DNA of 64,000 bases. Source: Pseudomonas rhizoryzae. Its GTDB lineage: Bacteria; Pseudomonadota; Gammaproteobacteria; Pseudomonadales; Pseudomonadaceae. The notes below the pieces were generated by a model. The model saw only the letters and a program-made list of their open reading frames with translations, searched no databases and was not told the origin of the DNA. The number at the start of each line of letters is the position of its first letter. The first letter of the stretch is position 1. Both the position numbers and the translations under genes were made by a program. Location: the NCBI RefSeq assembly GCF_005250615.1, contig NZ_SULM01000007.1, positions 248,001-312,000 of the forward strand. The letters are read 5' to 3'. Shown here one piece after another: positions 52,129 to 61,952 of this stretch.

Positions 52129-53427
52129 ATGGCCCAGGCCCTTCCGACGTCCTCCGTCCCGACGACTGCCCAATCCGTCGCCGGCCCCTCACGCGCCAAG
52201 CTGATCGCCGCGGCCAGCCTCGGCAACGGCCTGGAGATGTTCGACTTCACCGTGTTCAGCTTTTTCGCCGCCATCATCGGCCAGCTCTACTTCCCCTCGG
52301 ATACGCCCTACGGCTCCCTGCTGATGGCGGTCGGGGTGTTTGGCGTCGGCTTCGTCATGCGCCCGCTGGGCAGCATGGTGCTGGGCGCCTATGCCGACCG
52401 TCACGGCCGCAAGCAGGCGATGCTGCTGACCATCTCGTTGATGGGCCTGGGTAGCGCCCTGATCGCCTTCACCCCGACCCACGCCCAGATCGGTCTCGCC
52501 GCGCCGCTGATCCTGCTGCTGGGTCGCCTGCTGCAGGGCTTTTCGGCGGGCGGCGAGATCGGCGCCGCCACCACCCTGCTGCTGGAATCGGCCAGCCCCG
52601 GCCGGCGCGGCTTCCATGTCAGCTGGCAGGTGATCAGCCAGGGCGGCAGTGCCCTGCTCGGCGCCGGTCTGGGCGCCCTGCTCACCCGCAGCCTGTCCGA
52701 GGCGGACCTGCACGCCTGGGGCTGGCGCATTCCCTTCCTGGTCGGGCTGCTGATCATCCCGGTCGGCCTCTATATCCGCCGCCAGGTGGACGAGACCTGG
52801 AGCGGCGCCGGCGCGACCGAGGGCGGCCCGGTGCGCGCCTTCCTGCGCGAACACCCGCGGCGCTTCGGCCTGGGCCTGTTGATCGTGATGTCGGCCACCC
52901 TGCTGACCTACCTGATGCAGTTCTACATGCCCACCTACATGACCCGCATCGTCGGCCTGCCGGCCACCAGCGCCTATCTCGCCGGGGTGGCCTCCAGCGC
53001 GGTGCAGATGGCCGCTGCCCTGGCCGCCGGGCTGCTGCTGGATCGCTATGGGCGCTACAAGCCGGTGGCCCTGGTCAGCCTGGCGGTGGCCGTGCTGGGC
53101 ATCTATCCGGCCTTCGTCTGGCTGAACGACCCCACCACCCAGGGCCTGGCCTTCGCCGCCCGCTTCGTGGTGATCACCGCCATGAGCGTCAACATGACCG
53201 CTGGTCTGCTGCTGATCCTCGCCGGGCTACCGCGCCCGGTGCGCGCCACCGGCCTGGCCATGACCTATGCCCTGGCGGTGACGCTGTTCGGCGGCACCGC
53301 CCAGTTCATCGCCACCTGGCTGATCCAGGCCAGCGGCAATCCACTCGCCCCGGCCTGGTACCTGATCGCCATGCTGCTGATAGGATGGCTGGCACTGCTG
53401 AGCTATCCCGAACGTCACCTGGATTGA
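52129..53427 (+). CDS. MFS metabolite:H+ symporter (MHS family)
   Basis: 432-residue major facilitator with 12 helices. Family marks are ASLGNGLEMFDFTVFSFFAA in TM1, the motif GAYADRHGRKQAMLLTISLM, LLLGRLLQGFSAGGEIGAAT and SWQVISQGGSALLGAGLGAL: the pattern of citrate, proline/betaine or shikimate symporters. ACCAGAGGAACGCATC before the ATG decides the start although the frame stays open far upstream across pstS, an effect of high GC. The M20 amidohydrolase starts 11 bases after the stop, so the two are probably one operon in which the transporter imports the hydrolase's substrate or a related acid. Confidence 0.9.
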   Translation: MAQALPTSSVPTTAQSVAGPSRAKLIAAASLGNGLEMFDFTVFSFFAAIIGQLYFPSDTPYGSLLMAVGVFGVGFVMRPLGSMVLGAYADRHGRKQAMLLTISLMGLGSALIAFTPTHAQIGLAAPLILLLGRLLQGFSAGGEIGAATTLLLESASPGRRGFHVSWQVISQGGSALLGAGLGALLTRSLSEADLHAWGWRIPFLVGLLIIPVGLYIRRQVDETWSGAGATEGGPVRAFLREHPRRFGLGLLIVMSATLLTYLMQFYMPTYMTRIVGLPATSAYLAGVASSAVQMAAALAAGLLLDRYGRYKPVALVSLAVAVLGIYPAFVWLNDPTTQGLAFAARFVVITAMSVNMTAGLLLILAGLPRPVRATGLAMTYALAVTLFGGTAQFIATWLIQASGNPLAPAWYLIAMLLIGWLALLSYPERHLD

Positions 53428-53438
53428 GAGAGATCGCC

Positions 53439-54620
53439 ATGAGCTTTGCCACCGCTGCGGATCAAGACGCCACCGCCCGTCATATCGCCGGCTACCTGCC
53501 GGAGATGGTCGCCCTGCGCCGCGACATCCATCGCCATCCCGAGCTGGGTTACCAGGAACAGCGCACCAGCGACCTGGTGGCCGCCGCCCTCGCGGGCTGG
53601 GGCTACGAGGTCCACCGTGGCCTGGGCGGTACCGGGGTGGTCGGTACCCTGCGCGCCGGCAGCGGCAGCAAGGTGCTGGGCATCCGCGCCGACATGGACG
53701 CCCTGCCGATCCTGGAGACCACCGGCCTCGACTATGCCAGCCAGCATCCGGGGCGCATGCACGCCTGCGGTCACGACGGCCACACCACCACCCTGCTCAC
53801 CGCCGCCCGCTGCCTGGCCGAGACCCGCGCCTTCGACGGCACCCTGCACCTGATCTTCCAGCCGGCCGAGGAAGGCCTGGGCGGCGCCCTGAAGATGATG
53901 CAGGACGGCCTCTTCGAGCTGTTCCCCTGCGACCAGGTGTTCGGTCTGCACAACATGCCCGGCGTACCCACCGGCAAGTTCTGCTTCGTCGACGGCGCCG
54001 CCATGGCCTCGTCCGACACCGCCCTCCTGCGCATCCGCGGCCAGGGCGGTCATGGCGCGGTGCCGGACAAGGCGGTCGATCCCATCGTCGCCAGCGCCGC
54101 CACCGTGCTGGCGCTGCAGACCGTGGTCTCGCGCAACGTGGCGCCGCTGGACACCGCGGTGGTCACCGTGGGCAGCATCCACGGCGGCGAGGCCTCCAAC
54201 GTCATCCCCGATGCGGTGGAGATGAAACTCACCATCCGCGCCTTCCAGGACAGCACCCGTGACCTGCTGGAGCAGCGCATCAGTGCCCTGGTACGTGCCC
54301 AGGCGGAAAGCTTCGGCGCCACCGCCGAGCTGGACTACCAGCGTGGCTATCCGGTGCTGGTCAACCACGACGGCCCCACCGCCTTCGCCCGCCAGGTGGC
54401 CATCGACCACTTCGGCGCCGACGCCCTGCATCCCTTCGCCCCCATCCCGGCCAGCGAGGACTTCGCCTACATGCTGCAACAGGTACCGGGCTGCTACCTC
54501 TTCGTCGGCAACGGCCCCAGCGCCAACCTGCACAACCCGGCCTATGACTTCAACGACGCCCTGCTGCCGGTCGGTGCGCGTTACTGGGTCAAGCTGACCG
54601 AGGCCTTCCTCGCCGCCTGA
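53439..54620 (+). CDS. M20-family amidohydrolase (hippurate hydrolase-like)
   Basis: 393-residue cytosolic di-zinc amidohydrolase of the M20D group that removes acyl groups from N-acyl amino acids or amides. Motifs: LRRDIHRHPELGYQE, GIRADMDALPILETTGL, HACGHDGH with metal ligands Cys110 and His112, FQPAEEGLGG with Glu144/Glu145, and PASEDFAYMLQQVPG near the end with the conserved Glu/Asp. The start is preceded by GAGAGAGATCGCC. Substrate unknown; the upstream MHS symporter suggests uptake of an organic acid or amino-acid conjugate. Confidence 0.9.
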   Translation: MSFATAADQDATARHIAGYLPEMVALRRDIHRHPELGYQEQRTSDLVAAALAGWGYEVHRGLGGTGVVGTLRAGSGSKVLGIRADMDALPILETTGLDYASQHPGRMHACGHDGHTTTLLTAARCLAETRAFDGTLHLIFQPAEEGLGGALKMMQDGLFELFPCDQVFGLHNMPGVPTGKFCFVDGAAMASSDTALLRIRGQGGHGAVPDKAVDPIVASAATVLALQTVVSRNVAPLDTAVVTVGSIHGGEASNVIPDAVEMKLTIRAFQDSTRDLLEQRISALVRAQAESFGATAELDYQRGYPVLVNHDGPTAFARQVAIDHFGADALHPFAPIPASEDFAYMLQQVPGCYLFVGNGPSANLHNPAYDFNDALLPVGARYWVKLTEAFLAA

Positions 54621-54636
54621 GGCGCCTGCTGTTCCC

Positions 54637-54657
54637 CGCCGGCCGCCCGGGCCGGCG
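54637..54657 (+). terminator. GC hairpin after the amidohydrolase gene
   Basis: CGCCGGCC, loop GCCCG, GGCCGGCG: perfect 8-bp stem 17 bases after the stop codon. No T-run. Confidence 0.55.
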
Positions 54658-54719
54658 ACGGAATCTTCACGTACCGGCCGCTAAGCTGAGGAGTCTTTCC
54701 ACCGCTTAGCGAGGTCGCC

Positions 54720-55586
54720 ATGCGACGTTTTTCACGCCGGGATTGGGGCAAGGGTCTGGCGCTGGGCGTCGCCGTGGTGGCGCTCGGCTTCGCCTATCCG
54801 GCCTGGCGGCATTTTCATCCGGTCAGCGCCGCCGCGGGCTGGGGCTACCGCGAATTCGCCACGGACATCCCCATGGTCAGTGCCCTGGCCCTGGCGGCCG
54901 ATGGCAGCCTGTTCGTCACCGAGGAATTCTCCAATCGCCGGGGCAGCTTGCTGCGCCTGCTACCCAGCGGTGAGCGCCAGCCGGTGCTGGGCGAACTGTC
55001 CAAGCCCGATGGCCTGGTGCTGTTCCAGGGTGGCCTGGTGGTCAGCCAGGAAGGTGGCCCCCTGCCGGTGTTCCTGTTGCGCGACGGCCACCCCGAGCCG
55101 CTGTTCGACGGCACTGACGTCGAGGGTGTCGCCACCGACGGCCAGACCCTCTATGCCATCGAGGACCTGCCCCACGGCCGCCTGCTCAGCTATCAGCCGG
55201 AGCGCCGGGAACTCAAGGTGCTGCGCGAGGGACTGGAGGAAGGCGAAGGGGTGGCGCGCTGCCCCGATGGTCGGCTGTTCTATACCGAGAAGGCCAAGGG
55301 CTGGGTCAAGCAATGGCAGCCGCAGGGCGCGGACACCCTGGTCGCCACGGGACTCAACGCCCCCGGCTTCGTGCAGTGCTCGGCCGATGGCCTGTGGATC
55401 ACCGAGGACGCCACCCACGGCGCCCGCGTCCTGCTGCTGCGACCCGACGGCAGCCTGGTCACGGTGCTGTCGCACCTGCGCTCGGCGCAGACCCTGATCG
55501 CCCGGGGTGAGGGCCACTATCTGGTCGCCGAACAGGGGCGCCAGCGGATTCTCGAGCTGTATAGGGAAACGGGGGCCAGTCGCTAA
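54720..55586 (+). CDS. Exported or membrane-anchored beta-propeller protein (SMP-30/NHL-like)
   Basis: 288 residues. The N-terminus MRRFSRRDWGKGLALGVAVV with following ALGFAYPAW is a signal anchor (RR followed by a hydrophobic stretch; a Tat motif is not complete). The rest is a run of short beta blades: ALALAADGSLFVTEEFSNRR, GVATDGQTLYAIEDLPHGRL, GVARCPDGRLFYTEKAKGWV and VQCSADGLWITEDATHGARV, as in gluconolactonase/strictosidine-synthase-like propellers. A GAGG at 9 bases sets the start. Catalytic residues cannot be identified, so enzymatic activity is uncertain. Confidence 0.75.
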   Translation: MRRFSRRDWGKGLALGVAVVALGFAYPAWRHFHPVSAAAGWGYREFATDIPMVSALALAADGSLFVTEEFSNRRGSLLRLLPSGERQPVLGELSKPDGLVLFQGGLVVSQEGGPLPVFLLRDGHPEPLFDGTDVEGVATDGQTLYAIEDLPHGRLLSYQPERRELKVLREGLEEGEGVARCPDGRLFYTEKAKGWVKQWQPQGADTLVATGLNAPGFVQCSADGLWITEDATHGARVLLLRPDGSLVTVLSHLRSAQTLIARGEGHYLVAEQGRQRILELYRETGASR

Positions 55587-55606
55587 CGCGATCAGCCCCA
55601 GGGTCG

Positions 55607-57289
55607 TCACGGCAGCCGGTACACCAGGCAGGGATTGCCGTTGAGGCGGCGTTCCACCACGGGTTGCTGATTAGCCAGGGGCGTGCCGCTCAGCAGGTCG
55701 CGGTCGGCGCGGGCCAGGATGACCCAGGCGCCGGACGGCAGATGAGCGAGATCGGCGACCTGGGTCCGGGCGACGAAGATCGGCTGCTCGTCGTAGTCCA
55801 GGTTCATGATGTAGCGGATCGCCCAGCTGTCCTGGCCGAGACCGAAGAACACCAGTGGCCCCGGATGCTCCTGGCGCAGGCCTTCCACCTGTTGCACGAA
55901 GCCGCGGCTGTCGTACTCCAGATCCTGGGCCGGCTCCACCACCGCGACCAGCATCAACCACTGGGCGGCCAGCGCCAGGGCGCTCAGGGCGAGCAGCCGG
56001 CGCGTACCGGTCAGGCGCCGCCAGCCGACCAGGGCGGCGAGCTGCAGCATGACGAAGGCCGCGACCAACAGGGGTAGGGAGACATCCGGCCAGTAGCCGT
56101 GGCGTTGCCAGAGATGCCGGCAGACCAGCAGCGCCACCAGGGCCAGCCCCGGTAGCGCCAGCACCAGGACCAGGTAGACGGGGACGACCCGGCGGAACCA
56201 GCCTTCCGCACGCAGGAGGCCGTGGGCAGCGAGGGCGGCCAGGAAGGGCACCATGGGCACCACGTAGTAGGCCCGCTTGAAATGGGGAATGGACAGGCCG
56301 ATCAGGATCAGCAGACCACTGCCCGCCAGGCCCAGCAGCAGCCGGCGCTGGGCGGTATCCGGCCAGGTGCGCAGGCTGCGGTGCTGGGCAGCCAGCAGCA
56401 ACAGCGCCAGCGGCAGCACCGGCAGATAGCGATACAGCCCCAGTTGCAGATAGAACCAGAACGGCTTGCCGCTCTCGTCCAGGCGACCACTGACCTGCAT
56501 GTGCCAGACCTCGGCGGCGAAGTCCGCGCCGCCTTCGTGGTGGGCCAGCTGGATCAGCGTCCACCAGCAGAGGACGAGCAACGCCAGGCCGACCAGGCCG
56601 TAGCCGAACAGCCGCTGCAGGGCGAAGCGGCGCCACGCCGGCTCACCCCAGGCCACCACTAGCCAATAGAGACAGACCACGCCGCAGGGCTCGATCAGCC
56701 CCAGCGGCCCGCGGATGGCGAAGCCCAGGGCGAATAGCGGCAAGACCAGCAGGCGACGCAGCGGGCGACCGTCGCGGTCGGCGCTGTAGAGCAGATAGAA
56801 GCAGAGCACCACGACCAGGGCGACCAGTTGATCCAGGCAGACCGCGCGGGCCTTTTCCAGCCACTGCGGGGTCAGGGCCACCAGCAGTACCGTGAGCAGC
56901 GCCCAGGCCCGGCGGGTGTCGGCCAAGAGCCGGTAGGTCAGCGCCAGCACCCCGGCCGAGGCCAGGGCGGTGGGCAGCACGTTGGCGAGGTGGTTGGGCG
57001 CCCCTATCACCCGCGCGGCCAACCAGCTCAGCCAGGTGGCGGTAGCGGGATAGTCCGGATAGGGCTGGCCGTAGGTGGTGGGGAAAAAGGCCGGGCCGTG
57101 GCGGAACATCTCCTCCAGGAACACCGCCCAGCGTCCATCGAAGCCCTGGGGCGCCTGGTTCCAGATGCCGAGGGTGAACAGCAGTGCGGCGACCACACCG
57201 ACCAGCAGGCTTTCCCGCCGCAACCTATTGGCCGCCGGCAGGGCGGCCAGGTGCCCGCCCTGCGGGGTCAGGGACAGGGGTGCTGCCAT
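55607..57289 (-). CDS. ArnT-like polytopic glycosyltransferase (GT83/PMT fold)
   Basis: 560-residue membrane protein with about 12 helices, of the same dolichyl-phosphate-mannose transferase superfamily as ArnT. Catalytic-type loop after TM1: IWNQAPQGFDGRWAVFLEEM; other marks are DYPATATWLSWLAARVIGAP and PFWFYLQLGLYRYLPVLPLA, a PFWFY motif also found in ArnT. The periplasmic C-terminal part is about 120 residues (VEPAQDLEYDSRGFVQQVEG). ATG overlaps the ugd stop (TGATG), so it is coupled to the arn operon; an in-frame TTG one codon upstream is unlikely. In P. aeruginosa ugd ends the operon, so this is an added gene. Sugar and acceptor unknown. Confidence 0.85.
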   Translation of the reverse strand: MAAPLSLTPQGGHLAALPAANRLRRESLLVGVVAALLFTLGIWNQAPQGFDGRWAVFLEEMFRHGPAFFPTTYGQPYPDYPATATWLSWLAARVIGAPNHLANVLPTALASAGVLALTYRLLADTRRAWALLTVLLVALTPQWLEKARAVCLDQLVALVVVLCFYLLYSADRDGRPLRRLLVLPLFALGFAIRGPLGLIEPCGVVCLYWLVVAWGEPAWRRFALQRLFGYGLVGLALLVLCWWTLIQLAHHEGGADFAAEVWHMQVSGRLDESGKPFWFYLQLGLYRYLPVLPLALLLLAAQHRSLRTWPDTAQRRLLLGLAGSGLLILIGLSIPHFKRAYYVVPMVPFLAALAAHGLLRAEGWFRRVVPVYLVLVLALPGLALVALLVCRHLWQRHGYWPDVSLPLLVAAFVMLQLAALVGWRRLTGTRRLLALSALALAAQWLMLVAVVEPAQDLEYDSRGFVQQVEGLRQEHPGPLVFFGLGQDSWAIRYIMNLDYDEQPIFVARTQVADLAHLPSGAWVILARADRDLLSGTPLANQQPVVERRLNGNPCLVYRLP

Positions 57290-58686
57290 CAAGCGGCATC
57301 CACGCGGCGAGTGACCTGGGGACCGCTCAGGGCGGCGCCACGACCGATGGCGAAGTACTCGAAGCCACGTCGTTCCATGCGCTCCGGATCGAACAGGTTA
57401 CGACCATCGAAGATCAGCGGCTGGTTGAGCTGCTGGGCGATGAGGTCGAAGTCCGGGGCCTTGAACTGCTGCCACTCGGTGCAGATGACCAGCGCATCGG
57501 CACCGGCCAGGGCGGCTTCGGGGGTGCCCATCAGCGCCAGGCGCTCGTCGTGGCCATAGAGGCGCTGAGCCTCGGCCATGGCCACCGGATCGAAGGCGCG
57601 CACCTTGGCACCGGCTTCCCACAGGGCCTCCATCAGCACCCGGCTGGGCGCATCGCGCATGTCGTCGGTATTGGGCTTGAAGGCCAGGCCCCAGAGGGCG
57701 AAGGTGCGGCCCTTGAGATCGCCATCGAAGTAGGTGTTGATGCGCTCGAACAGCTTGGTCTTCTGCCGCACGTTGATCGCTTCCACGGCGCGCAGCAGAT
57801 CCAGCTCCACCTGGTTTTCCTCGCCGGTGCGGATCAGCGCCTGCAGATCCTTGGGGAAGCAGGAGCCGCCGTAGCCACAACCGGGATAGATGAAGTGGTG
57901 GCCGATGCGCGGATCGGCGCCGATGGCCTGGCGCACCGCCTCGATGTCGGCGCCGACGCGCTCGGCCAGCTCGGCGATCTGGTTGATGAAGCTGATCTTG
58001 ACCGCCAAGAGGCTGTTAGCGGCGTACTTGGCCAGCTCGGCGCTGCGCAGGTCCATGCACTGGATGCGGTCATGGTTGCGGTTGAAGGGCGCATAGAGTT
58101 CGCGCATCACGTCGCGGGCCACCGGCGAGTCGGTGCCCACCACGATGCGATCGGGTTTCTTGCAGTCGGCGATGGCGGCGCCTTCCTTGAGGAATTCCGG
58201 GTTGGAGACCACCTCCACGTGCAGGGTACGGCCCTCCTCGGCCAGCACCTCGTGGATCAGGGTACGGACGCGGTCGCCGGTGCCCACCGGCACGGTGGAC
58301 TTGTTCACCACCAACAGCGGATCGCGCGACACCGGCTGGCCGACCAGCGGTTCGCGGCGCAGCCGGGCGATGGTCTCGGCGACGGCGAAGACGGCGGTGA
58401 GATCGGCCGAGCCATCGGCGGCCGGCGGGGTGCCTACGGCGATGAATTGCACGGCGCCATGGGCGACGGCCTCGGCGGCATCATGGGTGAACACCAGGCG
58501 GCCGGCGGCCAGGTTATTGCGCACCAGGTCTTCGAGGCCGGGTTCGTAGAGGGTCACCTCGCCGCGCTTGAGCTTGTCGATCTTGGCGCGGTCGATGTCC
58601 ATGCACACCACCTGGTGACCGACCTCCGCCAGCACGGCGGCTTGCACCAGGCCCACGTAGCCGATGCCGAAAACGCTGATGTTCAT
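57289..58686 (-). CDS. ugd: UDP-glucose 6-dehydrogenase
   Basis: 465-residue NAD-dependent enzyme that oxidises UDP-glucose to UDP-glucuronate, the first precursor of aminoarabinose. Rossmann motif VFGIGYVGLVQAAVLAEVGH; catalytic Cys276 in PGCGYGGSCFPKDL; substrate-binding FLKEGAAIADCKKPDRIVVG. The start MNISVFGIGYVGLV lies after CTGAGGAATACCC and overlaps the arnF stop (ATGA), which excludes the long upstream frame. Equivalent to pmrE/PA3559. Confidence 0.96.
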   Translation of the reverse strand: MNISVFGIGYVGLVQAAVLAEVGHQVVCMDIDRAKIDKLKRGEVTLYEPGLEDLVRNNLAAGRLVFTHDAAEAVAHGAVQFIAVGTPPAADGSADLTAVFAVAETIARLRREPLVGQPVSRDPLLVVNKSTVPVGTGDRVRTLIHEVLAEEGRTLHVEVVSNPEFLKEGAAIADCKKPDRIVVGTDSPVARDVMRELYAPFNRNHDRIQCMDLRSAELAKYAANSLLAVKISFINQIAELAERVGADIEAVRQAIGADPRIGHHFIYPGCGYGGSCFPKDLQALIRTGEENQVELDLLRAVEAINVRQKTKLFERINTYFDGDLKGRTFALWGLAFKPNTDDMRDAPSRVLMEALWEAGAKVRAFDPVAMAEAQRLYGHDERLALMGTPEAALAGADALVICTEWQQFKAPDFDLIAQQLNQPLIFDGRNLFDPERMERRGFEYFAIGRGAALSGPQVTRRVDAA

Positions 58687-59084
58687 AGGGTATTCCTCAG
58701 GGTGGGAGCGGCGGTGGGCCGCGGCCCGCCGACGAGGGCGACGCCGGCCACGACCAGCACGATGCCCAGGGTTTTCCAGGGGGTGAAGGACTCGGCGGCG
58801 CCGGGAAGCCAGGCCGCGCCGAGATGGACGAAGACGTAGGAAAGGCCGAGCGCCGCATAGGCGCGCCCCAGCGGCAGCTGCGCCAGGGCAGCCAGCCAGG
58901 CCAGCAGCGACAGCCCATAGCAGAGGATGCCCAGGACCAGCAGCAGGCCGGCCAGGCCGAACAGCGCCTCGGGGGCACTCAGCCAGTTGGTCATCGCGGG
59001 CAACCGCACCAGGGCCGCGCGCAGCAGCAGTTGCGCCAGGGTGGTGAGCAGGATGCTCAGGCCGAGTGGGAAGAGCCCCTTCAT
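58683..59084 (-). CDS. arnF: Undecaprenyl-phosphate-L-Ara4N flippase subunit ArnF
   Basis: 133-residue small multidrug-resistance-fold protein with four helices (GLSILLTTLAQLLLRAALVR, LFGLAGLLLVLGILCYGLSL, LPLGRAYAALGLSYVFVHLG, WKTLGIVLVVAGVALVGGP). With ArnE it moves lipid-linked aminoarabinose to the periplasmic face. ATG overlaps the arnE stop (ATGA) and its own stop overlaps ugd (ATGA), fixing both ends. Confidence 0.93.
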   Translation of the reverse strand: MKGLFPLGLSILLTTLAQLLLRAALVRLPAMTNWLSAPEALFGLAGLLLVLGILCYGLSLLAWLAALAQLPLGRAYAALGLSYVFVHLGAAWLPGAAESFTPWKTLGIVLVVAGVALVGGPRPTAAPTLRNTL

Positions 59085-59422
59085 AGCTGGCCTCCCAGCA
59101 GGGCGGCGCCGACGACGATGCACAGGCAGCCGCACCAGGCGCGGGCATCCACCGCCTCGCCGAACACCAGGCGGGCCACCAGGGTCACCGCCAGGGTGTT
59201 GAGCGACAGCAAGGGATAGGCGACGCCCACCGGCATCCGCTGCAGCACCGCGCACCACAGCAGCAGGGCCAGGCCCAGGCAGACCAGCGCGCCCCACAGC
59301 CAGGGCGAGCGCAATCGCTCGACCAGGGCGCCGCCATCCGCTACCGCGCGCTTCTGGCCCAATTGGCCCAGGCAGGTGAGCAGGATCACCAGGGCGATCA
59401 ACAGCATGTTCACGGCGTTCAT
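59081..59422 (-). CDS. arnE: Undecaprenyl-phosphate-L-Ara4N flippase subunit ArnE
   Basis: 113-residue SMR-like protein with four helices: MLLIALVILLTCLGQLGQKR, LWGALVCLGLALLLWCAVLQ, VGVAYPLLSLNTLAVTLVAR and CGCLCIVVGAALLGGQL. GVAYPLLSLN is the family motif. It pairs with ArnF. Start and stop both overlap neighbours by four bases, implying tight translational coupling from arnT. Confidence 0.94.
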   Translation of the reverse strand: MNAVNMLLIALVILLTCLGQLGQKRAVADGGALVERLRSPWLWGALVCLGLALLLWCAVLQRMPVGVAYPLLSLNTLAVTLVARLVFGEAVDARAWCGCLCIVVGAALLGGQL

Positions 59423-61062
59423 TTCGCCACCCGCGGATAGATCAGCAGCACCAGCCGCTCGCTGGCGATGCTCTCGCCGGGTTCGGGCAGGCTGTCGAGC
59501 AACTGGCGGTCACTGGGGCCGTCCACCCGCAGCAGGATGTCCACCGGTCCCTGATCGCGATGGGCGGCAAGCCAGGCGGCCAGTTCATGCTCGGGGATCA
59601 GCCGGCCGCTGTCGGGCTCGCGGGCGAAGCCGTACTTGAGTTCACCCGGCCCACCCACCACCACCACATCCTGGCGATCGGTGGCCCAGGCCAGGCTGGC
59701 GGCCACGCCGAGGTCGTTGCTCACCAGCAGGCCGGCATGCTGCAGATGGCCGATCTGGGACTCGATGAAGGTGCTCGGTAGCTTGTTGTCGACCACGCTG
59801 ATCGGCAGTGCCACCGACAGCAGCGGCAGGATCAGCCAGAGCGCCAGGCTCGGGGCCAGCACGGTGCGCCGCGGCCAGAGCAGCGCGCCGAGACCGGCCA
59901 GCGCCAGGCCCAGGGGGGCCAGCAGGGCCAGGGCATGGGTCAGGCCCTCGCCGGGGTGATAGAGCTGGTTGCCAAACAGCAGCAGCGCCACCAATCCGGC
60001 TACACCCAGCACCAGGTTGCACAGGCCGTTCAGGCGCAGGGCGCCGAAGTCGCCACGGCGATAGCCGTCCAGCAGGCTGCGCGCCAGCAGCGGCACCAGC
60101 GCCGCCAGGCTCGGCAGCAGATAGGTGGGCAACTTGCCGCGGCTCAGGCTGAAGAACACCAGTTGGGTCGCGAAGGCCAGGCCGAGGAAGGCCGTGCCGA
60201 CCTGCCGTCGCTCGCGCCAGGTGGCGCCCAGGGTACGCGGCAACAAACCGGCCCAGGGCAGGATGGCCACCAGCAGGATGGGCGCATAGAACCAGAAGGG
60301 CCGCTCGTGCTGGGCATCCTGGCCGGCGAATCTCTGGATGTGCTCGTGCCAGAAGAAGAAATTCCAGAAGTCCGGATCGCGGTGGGCCACCAGCAGCGCC
60401 CAGGGCGCCACTACCAGTGCCGCCACCAGCACCGCCAGCGGACCGCGCCAGAGCAGCTCGCCGAAACGCCGCTGCCAGAGGAAGAAGGGCACCGCCACCA
60501 GCACCGGCAATACCAGGGCGAGAAAGCCCTTGGTCAAGAGACCGCAGCCGCAGGCGAACCCCAACAGCGCCCACTGGCCAAGGGCCGCGGTACGGCTCTC
60601 GGCGGCCTGGGCCTGCCAGAGCGCGAGCAGCGCCAGGGTCATCCAGAAGGCGAACTGGGAATCCAGGGTGACATAGGTGGCCAGGCCCGCCACGGCCAGG
60701 CAGGACAGGTAGAACACCCCGGCCAGCAGGCTCAGCAGGCGGTCCTGCCAGATCAGCCGGGTCAGGCGCGCGACCAGGGCCGCCGTGGCCAGACTCGCCA
60801 GCAACGGCACCAGGCGGATGCTCAGCAGCGAATCGCCCAGCCAGGCCTGGGCCAGCGCCTGGGTCCAGTAGCCGCCGATGGGTTTCTCGAAATAGGGCAG
60901 ACCGAGGAAATGCGGCACCACCCAGTCGCCGTTGTGCCAGAGTTCCTGGGCGATCTGCGCATAGCGCGACTCGTCCGGGATCCACAGGCCCCGCCATTCC
61001 AGCGGCAGCGCATAGGCCAGCAAGGCCAGCGGTAGCAGCGCCAGCAGACAACGCCGGGTCAT
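59419..61062 (-). CDS. arnT: Undecaprenyl-phosphate-L-Ara4N:lipid A transferase ArnT
   Basis: 547-residue inner-membrane enzyme that transfers L-Ara4N from undecaprenyl phosphate to lipid A phosphates on the periplasmic side, giving polymyxin resistance. The first periplasmic loop has [20 protein letters not shown] with the catalytic-type DE pair; [20 protein letters not shown] and [20 protein letters not shown] are diagnostic of ArnT. About 12-13 helices and a soluble C-terminal periplasmic domain. ATG overlaps the arnD stop (ATGA); the long upstream frame is inside arnD. Confidence 0.96.
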   Translation of the reverse strand: MTRRCLLALLPLALLAYALPLEWRGLWIPDESRYAQIAQELWHNGDWVVPHFLGLPYFEKPIGGYWTQALAQAWLGDSLLSIRLVPLLASLATAALVARLTRLIWQDRLLSLLAGVFYLSCLAVAGLATYVTLDSQFAFWMTLALLALWQAQAAESRTAALGQWALLGFACGCGLLTKGFLALVLPVLVAVPFFLWQRRFGELLWRGPLAVLVAALVVAPWALLVAHRDPDFWNFFFWHEHIQRFAGQDAQHERPFWFYAPILLVAILPWAGLLPRTLGATWRERRQVGTAFLGLAFATQLVFFSLSRGKLPTYLLPSLAALVPLLARSLLDGYRRGDFGALRLNGLCNLVLGVAGLVALLLFGNQLYHPGEGLTHALALLAPLGLALAGLGALLWPRRTVLAPSLALWLILPLLSVALPISVVDNKLPSTFIESQIGHLQHAGLLVSNDLGVAASLAWATDRQDVVVVGGPGELKYGFAREPDSGRLIPEHELAAWLAAHRDQGPVDILLRVDGPSDRQLLDSLPEPGESIASERLVLLIYPRVAK

Positions 61063-61952
61063 GCCTGCACTCCGAGCCAGCCCTGGCGCCCGGCCAGACT
61101 GCCCCGTATCAGATTGCCCGCGGGCAGTTGGCGCGCATCGCTCGGCAGGCGGTCGCCCAGGGTCAGGAAGAGGACGCCCTGCTCCCGCGCGGCCTTGAGC
61201 AGGGCGCGGAAGTCCTCGGCGAAGGCGATGCCTTCCACCTCGGCGTGCAGGGTGTAGACGTTGAGCGCGCCGGGGCGGAACAACTTGAGCAGATAGTCGT
61301 TCCAGTCGCTGGCGGCGAGGTCGGGGCCGACCACCTCGTCGAAGGTCGGCATGTCCACCGGGATCTGCGGCGTGCCGTGGCCGCCATTGCCCAGGCGCGG
61401 ACGGAACAGGGCGCTGCCGCGGCAGTCGCTGTTGTACCTGAGGCCGAAGGCCTCCTTGGCCTGCACCACGCGGGGATCGGCGCGCCAGCCAGCGGCGGCG
61501 GAGCAGTCGACCCTGGCGCCGAGGATGTCTTCCAGGGCCTGCAGGCCACGGCCGAATTCCTCGCCCAGGCGCTCCACGTTCCAGTGCCCGGTATGGGCCT
61601 GCCAGGCGTGGTGGTCCCAAGCGTGCAACCCGACCTCATGGCCCCGCGCGCGGGTCTCGCGCATCAGGTGGCCGAGGTCGCGGCCGATGGGCCGGCCCGG
61701 CCAGGCGGTGCCGGCCAGCAGGATGTCCCAGCCATAGAGGCTGGCGGCCTTGGAACGGAGCATCTTCCACAGGAAGGTGGGCTTCACCAGGCGCCACAGG
61801 TGGCGCCCCATGTTGTCCGGACCGACGCTGAAGAAGAAGGTCGCCTTGACCCCGGCTTCATCCAGCAGGTCGAGCAGCCGCGGCACCCCTTCGCGGGTGC
61901 CGCGATAGGTGTCCACGTCGATGCGCAGGCTGGCCGGGATCACGGAGCTCAT
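61059..61952 (-). CDS. arnD: 4-deoxy-4-formamido-L-arabinose-phosphoundecaprenol deformylase
   Basis: 297-residue NodB-type deformylase that unblocks the lipid-linked formamido sugar in the inner membrane. Motif 1 [15 protein letters not shown] gives the catalytic Asp; motif 2 [15 protein letters not shown] gives metal His residues; [12 protein letters not shown] and [16 protein letters not shown] follow. The arnA stop overlaps its start (TGATG); a GTG one codon upstream is an alternative giving 298 residues. Confidence 0.95.
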   Translation of the reverse strand: MSSVIPASLRIDVDTYRGTREGVPRLLDLLDEAGVKATFFFSVGPDNMGRHLWRLVKPTFLWKMLRSKAASLYGWDILLAGTAWPGRPIGRDLGHLMRETRARGHEVGLHAWDHHAWQAHTGHWNVERLGEEFGRGLQALEDILGARVDCSAAAGWRADPRVVQAKEAFGLRYNSDCRGSALFRPRLGNGGHGTPQIPVDMPTFDEVVGPDLAASDWNDYLLKLFRPGALNVYTLHAEVEGIAFAEDFRALLKAAREQGVLFLTLGDRLPSDARQLPAGNLIRGSLAGRQGWLGVQA

